Below are positions 25,471 to 35,274 of a stretch of 64,000 bases of DNA, piece by piece (position 1 is the first letter of the stretch; each line of letters opens with the position of its first letter). The notes beneath the pieces are model-generated. The model was not told where the DNA came from and did not search any database. It saw only the letters and a list, made by a program, of their open reading frames with translations. Source of the DNA: Carboxylicivirga sediminis (GTDB lineage: Bacteria; Bacteroidota; Bacteroidia; Bacteroidales; Marinilabiliaceae); assembly GCF_018156225.1 (NCBI RefSeq), contig NZ_JAGTAR010000023.1:35972-99971 (forward strand), read 5' to 3'. A program made the position numbers and the translations under genes.

Positions 25471-27705
25471 CTACAAAACCCCGTCAGACTGTAACCAGGC
25501 CTGTACATATTTAATTTGCGGATAGGAGTACTTATGCTTCAGGTGTTCTTTGATTTCTGAAAGGGCGCTGCCATCGCATGCCTTTATCCCTTTAGCAATC
25601 ACTTCCCGGGTTTCAAAATCAACGAAATCATTGAGCGAAAGAATGTTTTCCTGGATGCATTTGGCCAGATGCGATTCAATGGTTGTTTTTACAAGGCCTC
25701 GTTCTTTGGCAATGGAAGCTACATCATGCCCCTGTTTGTAGAGGGCGCAGGTAACCAGGTGAGTGGCTACTTTGGGCGTTTTTACAGCTTTTTGTTTGCT
25801 GGTTGCTGAAGGTTTTTTGTCTGACTGCTGCTTAAGATCGGGCTGGCCAATATCTTCTTTATTAACATCTTCTCCACTTTGTGCTGAAGCAAGTAGTGTT
25901 TTAGCCTTAAGCATCTTTTGCACCAGTCCAAAGTATAAGGCAGCCAACTCTTGTAGCTCATTCGTGTATTTCTTCACACCCTTAATCCCTTTCAGTTCTT
26001 CGATGTGTTCAATGATCTTGGAGTGGGATGTTTTAATGGCTGGTTGAAAGTAGCCGATGGCTTTATCAACACGTTCGTTCAGAAGGGAGAGGTAATCGTC
26101 GTTAGAGCTGTTGATAATGCGACTAACCTGCGCCCGAAAGCTGTTGGCCACTTGTTGCAGTGGTTCTGTTGTTTCTATAAGGCTTGCGGCCCAGTCTTTA
26201 TATTGCTGTTTTTTAGAACGTTTTTCATCTTTACTATACGATTGAACGTGCTGGTGCAAGGCCACTATCAGGTCATTAAAATCAAAAGCCTGCAATACAA
26301 ACTGGTTAATGTAATTTTGCGATTCTTCCTTTAAAATGGGCGCTAGCTCATCGGTATTCATTTTTCTATCAACAAAATGACGAAGTGACTCATCGGCACT
26401 GATGCCCTGCTGGGGTATGGGCGATAGTAAAACCAATCCATCGAGGGAAGTTAAGCGCGAGAGGGCTACATAAATTTGCCCGGCCGCGAAGGCTTTACAC
26501 ACGTCAATAATAGCTTTTTCAAAAGTGAGGCCCTGACTCTTGTGAACCGTGATGGCCCAGGCCAGTTTTAGAGGGTATTGCTTAAATTCACCCACCACTT
26601 TTTCTTCCACTTCGTTAGTGTCTTTATTGAGGCTGTATTTCTTATTTTCCCAGGTATAGGGTTCCACCGTTACAGCATCGCTTTCGTCGGTAAAGCTGAC
26701 TTCAATTTCATCGCGGCTGATGTGCGATATGGTGCCTATCTTACCATTGAAATACCGTTGTTGACCCGAGAAATCATTTTTAATGAACATCACCTGGGCA
26801 CCTTTTTTAAACTGCATTGTTGGTTGCAAAGGGTATTGATGTTCCTTAAAATCACCTTTTATTTCTGACTGAAAGGAGTAGGTTTGGCCGCTTAATTCAT
26901 CCAGACACTCTTTGTTTTTAGCATCGGCAAGGGCATTATGCGTGGTCAGTTGTATATAGCCATCATTGTTATGCTGGTTAAACCCGGGCTGATAGAAGCG
27001 GTTCAGCAACTCAATGTCAACTTGAGTTACCTGGTTGTCGCGAAGGTGGTTTAATAGTTCTACAAAGGTCTGGTCCGACTGCCGGTACACCTTCTGTAGT
27101 TCAATATGAACGGGTTGCTGCTGTTGCAATACCTGGGCATCAAAAAAGTAGGGCGTTTTATAATAGCGACTCAGGTAGTTCCATTCTTCTTGTTTGGTGA
27201 CTGGAGGTAACTGCAACATATCGCCAATAAACAGGACTTGCAGACCGCCAAAGGGTTTGTTCTGACTGCGGCGTACGTAGCGGCAAATCAGGTCAATGGC
27301 ATCCAGCAGGTCGGCACGTAGCATACTCACTTCATCAATCACCAGTAATTCCATTTGTTTAATAAGGTTGCGCTTAACCTTGTGCATCTGCAGATTTTTG
27401 ATGAGCGAACGCGGGGTGTTAAAGTGGGCCAGCGTTTCCATGCGTGTGGTATCAATGCCACTATTATCGGGTATAAAGGCACCAAACGGCAGTTGAAACA
27501 ACGAATGAAGCGTTACACCTCCTGCATTGATGGCGGCAATGCCGGTGGGGGCGGCTACCACCACATTCTTATGTGTATGAGCCTTAATGCGATGAAGTAG
27601 GGTAGTTTTACCGGTGCCTGCTTTGCCCGTCAGAAATACACTGCGATTGGTGGTGTTAATATATTTGGAAACAATGGATTGAAGGTCTTCTGTAGGTACG
27701 CTCAT
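25471..27705 (-). CDS. PIF1/RecD-like DNA helicase with C-terminal HTH domain
   Basis: A 744-residue SF1B-type helicase. Walker A GKAGTGKTT is at 27-35 and Walker B VIDEVSM about 85 residues later; the motif GDMLQLPPV and the C-terminal motif LAWAITVHKSQGLTF (UvrD_C_2 type) complete the motor. An AT/Lys/Ser-rich linker is followed by an HTH_40-like region (HLVTCALYKQGHDVASIAKE) seen in helicases and RecQ C-termini. The frame extends to 27771, but MSVPTEDLQ at 27705 fits the family start. Likely roles are resolving stalled forks or G-quadruplexes (family knowledge). Confidence 0.9.
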   Translation of the reverse strand: MSVPTEDLQSIVSKYINTTNRSVFLTGKAGTGKTTLLHRIKAHTHKNVVVAAPTGIAAINAGGVTLHSLFQLPFGAFIPDNSGIDTTRMETLAHFNTPRSLIKNLQMHKVKRNLIKQMELLVIDEVSMLRADLLDAIDLICRYVRRSQNKPFGGLQVLFIGDMLQLPPVTKQEEWNYLSRYYKTPYFFDAQVLQQQQPVHIELQKVYRQSDQTFVELLNHLRDNQVTQVDIELLNRFYQPGFNQHNNDGYIQLTTHNALADAKNKECLDELSGQTYSFQSEIKGDFKEHQYPLQPTMQFKKGAQVMFIKNDFSGQQRYFNGKIGTISHISRDEIEVSFTDESDAVTVEPYTWENKKYSLNKDTNEVEEKVVGEFKQYPLKLAWAITVHKSQGLTFEKAIIDVCKAFAAGQIYVALSRLTSLDGLVLLSPIPQQGISADESLRHFVDRKMNTDELAPILKEESQNYINQFVLQAFDFNDLIVALHQHVQSYSKDEKRSKKQQYKDWAASLIETTEPLQQVANSFRAQVSRIINSSNDDYLSLLNERVDKAIGYFQPAIKTSHSKIIEHIEELKGIKGVKKYTNELQELAALYFGLVQKMLKAKTLLASAQSGEDVNKEDIGQPDLKQQSDKKPSATSKQKAVKTPKVATHLVTCALYKQGHDVASIAKERGLVKTTIESHLAKCIQENILSLNDFVDFETREVIAKGIKACDGSALSEIKEHLKHKYSYPQIKYVQAWLQSDGVL

Positions 27706-27829
27706 CGAAAAATGATTAATAATCGGGCAAGATACAGGAAAAATGCGCTTGGTGCAAAGTCTCCCTGGCATGCAGCAATGCTTCGTTTCTTTATTGACAC
27801 TTGATTAATAAGATACGAATCATAAAAAC

Positions 27830-27837
27830 TACCTTTG
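27830..27837 (+). promoter_or_regulatory. Bacteroidota -7 box TACCTTTG
   Basis: Full TAnnTTTG match immediately before the YkgJ-type gene. Its last three bases form an in-frame TTG, showing that the longer reading of that gene is wrong. Confidence 0.62.
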
Positions 27838-27843
27838 CGGAAA

Positions 27844-28383
27844 ATGATTGATGATATGGCAACATTGGATAATTATAAGTTACTGAGAGAGGAAATTGAT
27901 GCAGCAACTATTAAGCTATGGAATGAACATCATAACAATATGGCTTGCAAAATGGGCTGCGATAAATGCTGTCTGAATTTTGATGTATTTCCCATCGAGT
28001 TTGATTATATCAAACAGCAGGTTGAAGAGAATTATCCAGATGTTTTAAATCGATCGTTTTCACCTGTCTCTTCCGGTGAGGAAGACAAGTGCTTTTTTTT
28101 AAAAGACCATCAGTGTAGCATCTATCAAGCCCGCCCTATCATTTGCCGTACCCATGGCTATCCATTGTTATACATGAACGAAGCCGGTGATCAATGGGAA
28201 TTATCGCACTGCGAACTTAATTTTACACAGGTGGATGAGGATTACTTTCACGAGGATAATTGCTATGCGCAGGACACCTACAACAGTCGTCTGTTTATGA
28301 TGAACAAGGAATACATCAAGACGGCCCATCCGGATAAAGGCGATTTTGATTTGATTCCTCTGGCTGATTTACTGAAGAGATAA
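27844..28383 (+). CDS. YkgJ-family cysteine-cluster protein
   Basis: A 179-residue cytosolic protein. Cysteines occur as CKMGCDKCC near the N-terminus, CFFLKDHQC in the middle and ICRTHGYP after it, the CxxxCxxCC...C...C pattern of the YkgJ/UPF0153 family, thought to bind Zn or Fe-S. The frame can be extended to TTG 27835, but that codon lies inside the -7 box, so the start is ATG 27844 or ATG 27856. The function is unknown. It is convergent with a second, different family member 4 bp away. Confidence 0.85.
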   Translation: MIDDMATLDNYKLLREEIDAATIKLWNEHHNNMACKMGCDKCCLNFDVFPIEFDYIKQQVEENYPDVLNRSFSPVSSGEEDKCFFLKDHQCSIYQARPIICRTHGYPLLYMNEAGDQWELSHCELNFTQVDEDYFHEDNCYAQDTYNSRLFMMNKEYIKTAHPDKGDFDLIPLADLLKR

Positions 28384-28387
28384 GTTG

Positions 28388-28708
28388 TTAAATCCTATTC
28401 TCATTACACCACTTCCAATGGTGTTCATTAACCGGGTAGTTGCGACAAATATCGGCACGTGCCTCATACACACCACACGAAAAATGGCCATCATCAACCT
28501 TTAGGAACAAACAGTCGCCATTGGCTTTGGTTTTTAAAAAGTGTCCATCGGCATATGTTGGCCCCATGGGGTCGGTAAACTCATTGCGATGCAGTTTGGT
28601 GAAGTTTTCGAGAGCAGTCATTTCACGGTCATTCACTTCTACAAAAGGAAAGTTACGACAGCAGATACCACAATTTTGACAGGTAAGCGAAGAAATTTTA
28701 TTTTCCAT
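28388..28708 (-). CDS. YkgJ-family cysteine-cluster protein (short)
   Basis: A 106-residue protein with CQNCGICC near residue 11-18, then CLFLKVDDGHFSCGVY and ADICRNYPV, a compact YkgJ cluster. The start MENKISS at 28708 is preferred; four extra codons upstream (28720) are possible. It is not a duplicate of the convergent neighbour: outside the cysteine motifs the sequences differ. The metal and role are unknown. Confidence 0.82.
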   Translation of the reverse strand: MENKISSLTCQNCGICCRNFPFVEVNDREMTALENFTKLHRNEFTDPMGPTYADGHFLKTKANGDCLFLKVDDGHFSCGVYEARADICRNYPVNEHHWKWCNENRI

Positions 28709-28909
28709 AAGGCAATGCATCTAATGAGTAGTTGATTTCTGCGAATGGAAACAAAATGCTTCATGGTTTAATTGGGGTATCCATCCGGGCTAAAGATAAG
28801 GGAGTTTTGCCGGTATATTATCAATTGATCCAATAAAAAACTTAGTGCTTTTGTATTTAGAGTATTATCTCTTTATTACCTTTAAACAAAATATTTTTAC
28901 CTAGAAACT

Positions 28910-31900
28910 ATGGTTAAACGCGTTATGCTCTATGCCGCTGTTATAGTGGGTATAGTAATGATGAATGCTTGCAAGAGCAAGCCCGACAAAACAAGCGAGG
29001 AAGTGACTTTTAATAAGAAAGTCAGTGCATTTACTTCCGGCATCATCTCCAATGAAGCCAGTATACAGATACAGTTTGCAGAAAAGCTGCCGGCTGTTGA
29101 ACCTGGGCAAAAGGCCGACAAGGGAGTACTATCCATTCGGCCATCCATAAAAGGTCAGTTGGTGTGGTTAGATGCTCATACCCTTGAGTTTCGGCCCGAA
29201 GAACGCATGCCATCGGGCGCACAATTCGAGGTAGAAGTTAAGCTGCCGGAGTTGTTTGCCGATGAGAAGGAGTCGTTTAAATTCAGTTTCTCAACCATTG
29301 AGCAAAACTACAGGGTACAGCCACTGGGTCTGGAGCCCGATGCAGCTGATGACCTCAAGGTGAATACTTATCGCGGGCGCATCACCACGGCCGATCATGT
29401 GGAGAACGATGCCCTTGAAGCCTTGTTGAAAGCATCGCAGGAAGGCCGTGCTTTAGAGATAGAGTGGGAGCACCAAAGCAGTGAAAAGCAGCATAGTTTT
29501 GCCGTCAGGGGTGTACAGCGTAGCGACCAGGGCAGTATGCTGTTAATGGAGTACAATGGAAAGGCCATTGGCGTTGAAAAAACAGACAGAAGTGAAGTGG
29601 AGGTACCTTCGCTCACCGATTTTAAAGTAACCGATGTGCGTGTGGTAATGCAGCCTGATCAGCATGTGCTGGTCGTGTTCTCCGATCCACTTGATGAACG
29701 CCAGAACATCAATGGGCTCATTGACATCAGCGAGGCCGCTAAATTGCGCTATGTAATTGAGCGCAATCGCGTAAAGGTTTATCCTTCCTACCGTTTGACC
29801 GGTTCACATAAGGTCACCATTGCCGAGGGCATTAAAAACATTCTAGGTTATGCTCATCAGGCTGAAGAAAGCTACGATATGGTGTTTGAAACGCCCAAAC
29901 CCGAAGTGCAGCTGATTGGTAAAGGCACTATTCTGCCGAGTTCCAGCGGTCTAACGTTTCCTTTTAAAGCGGTTAGTGTTAAATCAGTGCAGGTGCGTAT
30001 CATCAAGATATTTGAAAACAATGTGGCCAACTTCCTGCAGGTTAATCGCATGGACGGGCAGTACCAGTTGCGTCGTGCCGGCCGCCTGATATATAAACAG
30101 ACCATCCGCCTCGATAACGACCGTTCCCTCGACCTGACGCAGTGGAACACCTTTTCGTTAAATCTGGCGGATTTAATAACACCAGAGCAGGGCGCCATCT
30201 ACCGTGTTGAACTGAAAATCAGAAAGCAGGATAGTGTTTATCCTTGCGGAGATGTTGAAGCAACCGAGGCAACTGAAGAGGAAGGTGGAATCACCGAATC
30301 AGACATGGCCTACTGGGACCAACCAACGGAGTACTATAGTTCATACTGGGATGGTTATGATGATTATTACTACGATTGGCGCGAACGCGATAATCCTTGC
30401 TCACCCATGTATTTTCGCAATAAGGTCATCAGTCGTAATATTTTAGCATCCGATATTGGTGTTATTGCCAAGCAAGGTACCGATAAGGAAGTGGTGGTGG
30501 CCATAACTGATTTACGCACGACGCAGCCTTTGGCCAGTGTAGAGGTTGAAATTATGAACTACCAGATGCAGGTGGTGGGTAGTACCCGCACCGATGCGAA
30601 GGGACTGGCTCGTATTTCGGTTTCGCAGAAGCCCTTCTTGCTGATAGCTAAAAATGATAAGCAGCGCGGCTATTTACGACTGGATGACGGAAGTTCGTTA
30701 TCATTAAGCCGTTTTGATGTCAGCGGGCAGGTCGTGCAAAAAGGCATGAAAGGGTTTATCTATGGTGAGCGTGGCGTTTGGCGTCCGGGCGATACCTTGT
30801 TTGTGTCGTTTATGCTCGAGAACAAAGGGGAGCAGCTACCCAAAGAGCACCCCATGGTGTTTGAGTGGGTCAATCCGCACGGACAGACCATTAATCGCCA
30901 GGTGCAAGGACTGAATGATAATAACATCTATGTGTTTAAAACGCAAACCAGCCACGATGCGCCTACCGGTATGTGGCGGGCACGTATAAAAGTTGGGGGT
31001 AGCACCTTTGAAAAAGGTATGCGGGTAGAAACCATTAAGCCCAACCGCCTGAAGATTAGTCTTGATTTTAATACCGATCTATTGTTGCCTGGTGAAGCGG
31101 CTCAAAGCACGCTTGAGGCCAAATGGCTGCATGGTGCCATTGCCCGCAATCTGAAAGCCGATGTAAAGGTGACGCTCAACCAGAGCAGAACCAGCTTTAA
31201 GAAATATGGGGATTACCATTTTGATGATCCCTCCCGTCGTTTTGATTCGGAAGAAAACACCGTGTTTGAAGGCCGCCTGGATGAAAAAGGTCAAGCCATT
31301 GTTGATGCGGCCATTGATGTGAAAGAAGCTGCCCCGGGTATGTTAAAAGCCTCGTTTATGACACGCGTGTTCGAAGAAGGTGGCGATTTTAGTATCGATC
31401 GCTTCTCGGTACCTTATGCGCCTTACCCAATTTTTGTTGGGGTAAAAGCACCCAAAGGAGATAAGCGGGGCATGCTGCTAACCGATACGACGCATACTGT
31501 CAATGTGGTGACCCTATCACCTAAAGGCGAGCCCATGACCGTTCGAAACCTTTCTTACTATGTGTATAAAGTGAGCTGGCGCTGGTGGTGGGAGTCATCA
31601 TCCAATGATTTGGCCAACTATGTGGGCACACGTCATCAGAACCTTATAGCCAGTGGTACAGTGAATACCTCTAACGGTGAAGGCCAGTTCGGATTTAGGG
31701 TTAACTATCCCGAGTGGGGGCGCTACCTGATTCGGGTGGTAGATAATACCAATGGTCATGCTACTGGTCAAACGGTGTATGTCGATTGGCCGGGATGGGC
31801 CGGCAACAGCCGCGGCAGCGATCCAAGCTCGGCCAGTATGCTGGCTTTTAATGCCGATAAAGAGAAGTACCAGGTGGGGGAGCAGGCCACCATCAGCTTC

Positions 31901-34447
31901 CCGGCATCCGGTCAAGGACGTGCCCTGGTCAGCATCGAAAATGGCAATAAAGTACTGAAGAGCTGGTGGGTCGATCCGGTAAAAGGGGAGAACAAGTTCA
32001 GCTTCGAAGTAACACCTGAGATGACCCCCAATGCCTATGTGCACCTGACGCTCCTACAGCCACACGCGCAAACGGTTAATAACCTCCCGATACGCATGTA
32101 TGGTGTTATTCCTCTGATGGCCGAAGATCCTCAATCACACATTTATCCGGAGATTAAAATGCCCGATGAGCTTCGTCCGGAGAAAGAAGTGAAAATTAAG
32201 GTGAGTGAGCGCGATGGCCGACCAATGACTTACACGCTTGCCATTGTGGAGGATGGTTTATTGGATTTAACGCGTTTTAAAACGCCTGTTCCATGGAATC
32301 ATTTTTATGCCCGCGAGGCGTTGGGGGTTAAAACATGGGATTTGTTTGATGAGGTGATTGGCGCTTACGGCGGTAAGATTGAACAGATTTTCAGTATTGG
32401 AGGTGATGGTGAGCTGGCTGGCAAAAAAGGCAGTCAGAAAGCCAATCGCTTTAAGCCAATGGTGAAATTCTTCGGCCCATATGAATTGGGGAAAGGTGAT
32501 ACCGAAACCCATATCTTCACCATGCCGCGCTATGTTGGTTCGGTGCGCACCATGGTGGTGGCTTCTTCGGGCACAGCCTATGGCGAAGCGGAAACAACCA
32601 CGCCCGTTCGTAATCCGTTAATGGTGCTGGCTACTTTGCCAAGGGTGTTAGGACCTGATGAAACCGTTGAACTACCGGTCACCGTTTTTGCCATGAAAGA
32701 AGGGGTGAAGAACGTAAAGGTGAAGGTGGAGACCAATGAAAAGCTAGCTGTTGAGGGCGACAATGAACAAGCGCTCAGCTTTGCTCAACTAGGCGAGCAG
32801 GTGGCTACGTTCAGCCTGAAAGTGAATCCGCAGATGGGTGTTGGTAAAGTAAAAGTAATAGCCACATCTGGCAGCGAAACCGCTGTGGATGAGATTGAAA
32901 TTGAGGTACGTAACCCAAATCCGCCATTGACCACGATTCAGAGTGCTATTGCAGAAAAAGGTAAGAGCATATCCATTCCATACCAACTGCCTGGCATGGC
33001 CGGCACCAATAAGGCGACCCTGGAAGTATCGGCACTACCGCCGCTCGATTTCGGACGTCGATTAAAGTACCTGCTGCGCTATCCGCATGGATGTGTAGAG
33101 CAGACTACTTCGGCCGCCTTCCCACAGTTGTATTTGGCCGATGTCATTCAGAATCGGGAAGTAACCGCCGAAAAGACAACAGCCAATGTGAAAGCAGCCA
33201 TTAATAGGCTGGCTGGCTTTATAAGAAACGATGGTGGTTTAAGCTACTGGCCCGGTTCTTATGAGTCATCGGATTGGGGAACGACCTATGCCGGTCATTT
33301 TATGCTCGAAGCCGAAAAGAAAGGCTTTAGTCTGCCGGTTGGATTTAAAAATAAATGGATTCAGTACCAAAAGAATAAGGCACGTCAGTGGCGACGTAAC
33401 AGTACATATAGAGGTCGTGATTTAGCGCAGGCCTATCGCCTGTATACATTAGCATTGGCCGGTGAGCCTGAGTTAAGCGCCATGAACCGCATGCGTAATC
33501 AGTCAGGCTTATCGACCCAAACGACCTGGCGACTGGCAGCTGCTTATGCACTGGCTGGCCATCAACAAGTAGCACAGGAACTGATTAATACCACCACAAT
33601 GAGTGTAATTAATCAGCGCGATAACAGCTACACCTACGGCTCGGAAGAACGCGATATGGCCATGATTATGGAGACACTGGTGCTGATGGGTAAAAAGAAA
33701 GAAGCGGCTGAACTGCTGCAGGGGCTGTCAAAGTCTTTATCATCTCAGCAATGGATGAGCACGCAAACCACTGCTTATTGCTTGTTGGCAGTATCTAAGT
33801 TTGTGGGTGATTCGGGTGTTAGCAAAGAATTTAAGTTTGAATGGAATGCCAATGGTAAGGGAACGAAAGTGAACTCTCAGTTGCCCTTGTATCAGGTTGA
33901 ACTGGATGTTGAAAAGAATACGGGAACAGTCAGTTTAGATAACTTGTCGGATTGTCTTCTGTATGCGCGTGTCATCATGGAAGGTATTCCGGCTGAGGGC
34001 GATAAAACGGTGAAAGCTTCTAACCTGCAACTGAACGTAGAATATAAGACAATGAATGGGCAGTCGCTGGATGTATCTAAGCTGGCACAAGGCACCGACT
34101 TTATGGCCATCGTAACCGTTAAAAACCCGGGTAACTTTGGTGACATTGAGAACCTGGCATTGACGCAGATTTTCCCATCAGGCTGGGAGATTCGTAATAC
34201 ACGATTGGAAGATATTCAATCGGCGCACGAACTGAGTCAACCCGACTATCGTGATTATCGAGATGACAGGGTGTACTCCTATTTCGACCTGAACCGAGGT
34301 AAGCACAAGCAATTTGTATTATTGCTCAATGCCAGCTATACAGGTCGCTATTACCTGCCGTCCATCAGCTGTGAGGCCATGTACAATAATGCAGTTTCAG
34401 CTCGTCAGCCCGGTCAATGGGTTGAGGTGGTTAAAGCCGGGGAATAA
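28910..34447 (+). CDS. Alpha-2-macroglobulin family lipoprotein
   Basis: A 1845-residue lipoprotein of the bacterial macroglobulin family (E. coli YfhM type), a broad-range protease trap in the periplasm. The signal peptide ends in a lipobox with Cys21 (MNAC). MG domains follow, including Phe/Trp-rich MG2 (GERGVWRPGDTLFV near 618) and an acidic, Tyr-rich insert at about 470-500. The thioester motif GCVEQ is intact (Cys1395, Gln1398) in the alpha-alpha toroid domain. The usual partner gene pbpC is not adjacent. It has its own terminator and an imperfect -7 box (TACCTTTA) about 18 bp upstream. Confidence 0.94.
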   Translation: MVKRVMLYAAVIVGIVMMNACKSKPDKTSEEVTFNKKVSAFTSGIISNEASIQIQFAEKLPAVEPGQKADKGVLSIRPSIKGQLVWLDAHTLEFRPEERMPSGAQFEVEVKLPELFADEKESFKFSFSTIEQNYRVQPLGLEPDAADDLKVNTYRGRITTADHVENDALEALLKASQEGRALEIEWEHQSSEKQHSFAVRGVQRSDQGSMLLMEYNGKAIGVEKTDRSEVEVPSLTDFKVTDVRVVMQPDQHVLVVFSDPLDERQNINGLIDISEAAKLRYVIERNRVKVYPSYRLTGSHKVTIAEGIKNILGYAHQAEESYDMVFETPKPEVQLIGKGTILPSSSGLTFPFKAVSVKSVQVRIIKIFENNVANFLQVNRMDGQYQLRRAGRLIYKQTIRLDNDRSLDLTQWNTFSLNLADLITPEQGAIYRVELKIRKQDSVYPCGDVEATEATEEEGGITESDMAYWDQPTEYYSSYWDGYDDYYYDWRERDNPCSPMYFRNKVISRNILASDIGVIAKQGTDKEVVVAITDLRTTQPLASVEVEIMNYQMQVVGSTRTDAKGLARISVSQKPFLLIAKNDKQRGYLRLDDGSSLSLSRFDVSGQVVQKGMKGFIYGERGVWRPGDTLFVSFMLENKGEQLPKEHPMVFEWVNPHGQTINRQVQGLNDNNIYVFKTQTSHDAPTGMWRARIKVGGSTFEKGMRVETIKPNRLKISLDFNTDLLLPGEAAQSTLEAKWLHGAIARNLKADVKVTLNQSRTSFKKYGDYHFDDPSRRFDSEENTVFEGRLDEKGQAIVDAAIDVKEAAPGMLKASFMTRVFEEGGDFSIDRFSVPYAPYPIFVGVKAPKGDKRGMLLTDTTHTVNVVTLSPKGEPMTVRNLSYYVYKVSWRWWWESSSNDLANYVGTRHQNLIASGTVNTSNGEGQFGFRVNYPEWGRYLIRVVDNTNGHATGQTVYVDWPGWAGNSRGSDPSSASMLAFNADKEKYQVGEQATISFPASGQGRALVSIENGNKVLKSWWVDPVKGENKFSFEVTPEMTPNAYVHLTLLQPHAQTVNNLPIRMYGVIPLMAEDPQSHIYPEIKMPDELRPEKEVKIKVSERDGRPMTYTLAIVEDGLLDLTRFKTPVPWNHFYAREALGVKTWDLFDEVIGAYGGKIEQIFSIGGDGELAGKKGSQKANRFKPMVKFFGPYELGKGDTETHIFTMPRYVGSVRTMVVASSGTAYGEAETTTPVRNPLMVLATLPRVLGPDETVELPVTVFAMKEGVKNVKVKVETNEKLAVEGDNEQALSFAQLGEQVATFSLKVNPQMGVGKVKVIATSGSETAVDEIEIEVRNPNPPLTTIQSAIAEKGKSISIPYQLPGMAGTNKATLEVSALPPLDFGRRLKYLLRYPHGCVEQTTSAAFPQLYLADVIQNREVTAEKTTANVKAAINRLAGFIRNDGGLSYWPGSYESSDWGTTYAGHFMLEAEKKGFSLPVGFKNKWIQYQKNKARQWRRNSTYRGRDLAQAYRLYTLALAGEPELSAMNRMRNQSGLSTQTTWRLAAAYALAGHQQVAQELINTTTMSVINQRDNSYTYGSEERDMAMIMETLVLMGKKKEAAELLQGLSKSLSSQQWMSTQTTAYCLLAVSKFVGDSGVSKEFKFEWNANGKGTKVNSQLPLYQVELDVEKNTGTVSLDNLSDCLLYARVIMEGIPAEGDKTVKASNLQLNVEYKTMNGQSLDVSKLAQGTDFMAIVTVKNPGNFGDIENLALTQIFPSGWEIRNTRLEDIQSAHELSQPDYRDYRDDRVYSYFDLNRGKHKQFVLLLNASYTGRYYLPSISCEAMYNNAVSARQPGQWVEVVKAGE

Positions 34448-34462
34448 ATTGAATACATTGAA

Positions 34463-34497
34463 AATAAGGCCCTGGGAGTTTATCACAGGGCCTTATT
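34463..34497 (+). terminator. Hairpin terminator after the macroglobulin gene
   Basis: Perfect 12-bp stem AATAAGGCCCTG/CAGGGCCTTATT with an 11-base loop, 16 bp after the stop. The T tract is weak (ATTATAAATT), so it may act as a bidirectional or processing hairpin. Confidence 0.7.
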
Positions 34498-34628
34498 ATA
34501 AATTCATTAGTCATCATTTTGTGCTTGTTAATCACGGAAATTACCTCTTTCGTCAACTCAAATAGAACATTGAGCTAACTATTGTCCATATCTGTTAATT
34601 TTAAAATCAGATAACCAGCTTCTTAACT

Positions 34629-35006
34629 ATGGGACTTTTAGATGGTATATTAGGGCATGCCGGTGAAGTATCAATCGAGAAACTTCAGGAAGAGTTTAAG
34701 CCCATCCTGGTTGAAGGAGAGGTGCTTGAAAAAGCCTATAAAGTACTCAGGGATATGTGGGTGTTTACTAATAAACGACTCATCCTGGTGGATAAGCAAG
34801 GGGTGACCGGCAAAAAAGTAGATTACCAGAGCATACCTTATCGTTCCATTATTCGCTTTAGTAAAGAAAGTACAGGCCTGTTTGATTTGGATGCAGAGCT
34901 TAAAATATGGCTTTCAGGTTCAAGTGAACCCATTGTTAAAGAGTTTAGTAAAAAGACCAACGTAAATGAGGTGTACCTCTTAATGAGCAAGCACATTTTA
35001 GAATAA
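34629..35006 (+). CDS. Bacterial PH-domain protein
   Basis: A 125-residue protein with a single bacterial PH-like domain (about 25-122). The core reads DMWVFTNKRLILVDKQG followed by IPYRSIIRFSKES, and the C-terminal helix is NEVYLLMSKHIL. This family (bPH_1, formerly YvbH-like) is widespread and of unknown molecular role. The next small membrane-protein gene starts 24 bp downstream, probably in the same transcript. Confidence 0.88.
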   Translation: MGLLDGILGHAGEVSIEKLQEEFKPILVEGEVLEKAYKVLRDMWVFTNKRLILVDKQGVTGKKVDYQSIPYRSIIRFSKESTGLFDLDAELKIWLSGSSEPIVKEFSKKTNVNEVYLLMSKHILE

Positions 35007-35030
35007 GAACCTAACCCAAATAGTTGTTAA

Positions 35031-35183
35031 ATGGCCAAGCAAAAGGAACCAATAGAGCCACGTTTTGTGGATAATGCCAAAGATCGGATGGTGATGCTGT
35101 CTTTTATGGAAAAGTTGAAAGATGTGTTATTGTTTATTCTGGTGGCCGCTGTGCTTACCTGGATTGTGGTGGCAGTCTTATAG
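35031..35183 (+). CDS. 50-residue single-TM protein
   Basis: ATG at 35031 opens a 50-codon frame ending TAG at 35183. The product starts MAKQKEPIEPRFVDNAKDRM, then has a charged KLKD and one TM helix LLFILVAAVLTWIVVAVL at the C-terminus. The order of a charged start, amphipathic middle and C-terminal anchor suggests a real membrane peptide. It sits between the PH-domain gene and gtrA in the same direction. No family is recognised. Confidence 0.55.
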   Translation: MAKQKEPIEPRFVDNAKDRMVMLSFMEKLKDVLLFILVAAVLTWIVVAVL

Positions 35184-35248
35184 TGATGAGTGCCACACGT
35201 GGACTTAAAGTAATTAGTTTGAAAATTCTCTTACTTTCATAATTATGC

Positions 35249-35256
35249 TAGTTTTG
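35249..35256 (+). promoter_or_regulatory. Bacteroidota -7 box TAGTTTTG before gtrA
   Basis: Full TAnnTTTG match, 18 bases upstream of the gtrA ATG; suggests gtrA has its own promoter. Confidence 0.5.
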
Positions 35257-35274
35257 CTGCATATTTGTTGAAAG

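Noticed and set aside
30234..30446. ORFs inside the macroglobulin gene in other frames
   Set aside because: Shadow frames of a long, well-supported coding sequence; the same holds for the many frames opposite mreB, purH, QueA and SulP genes.
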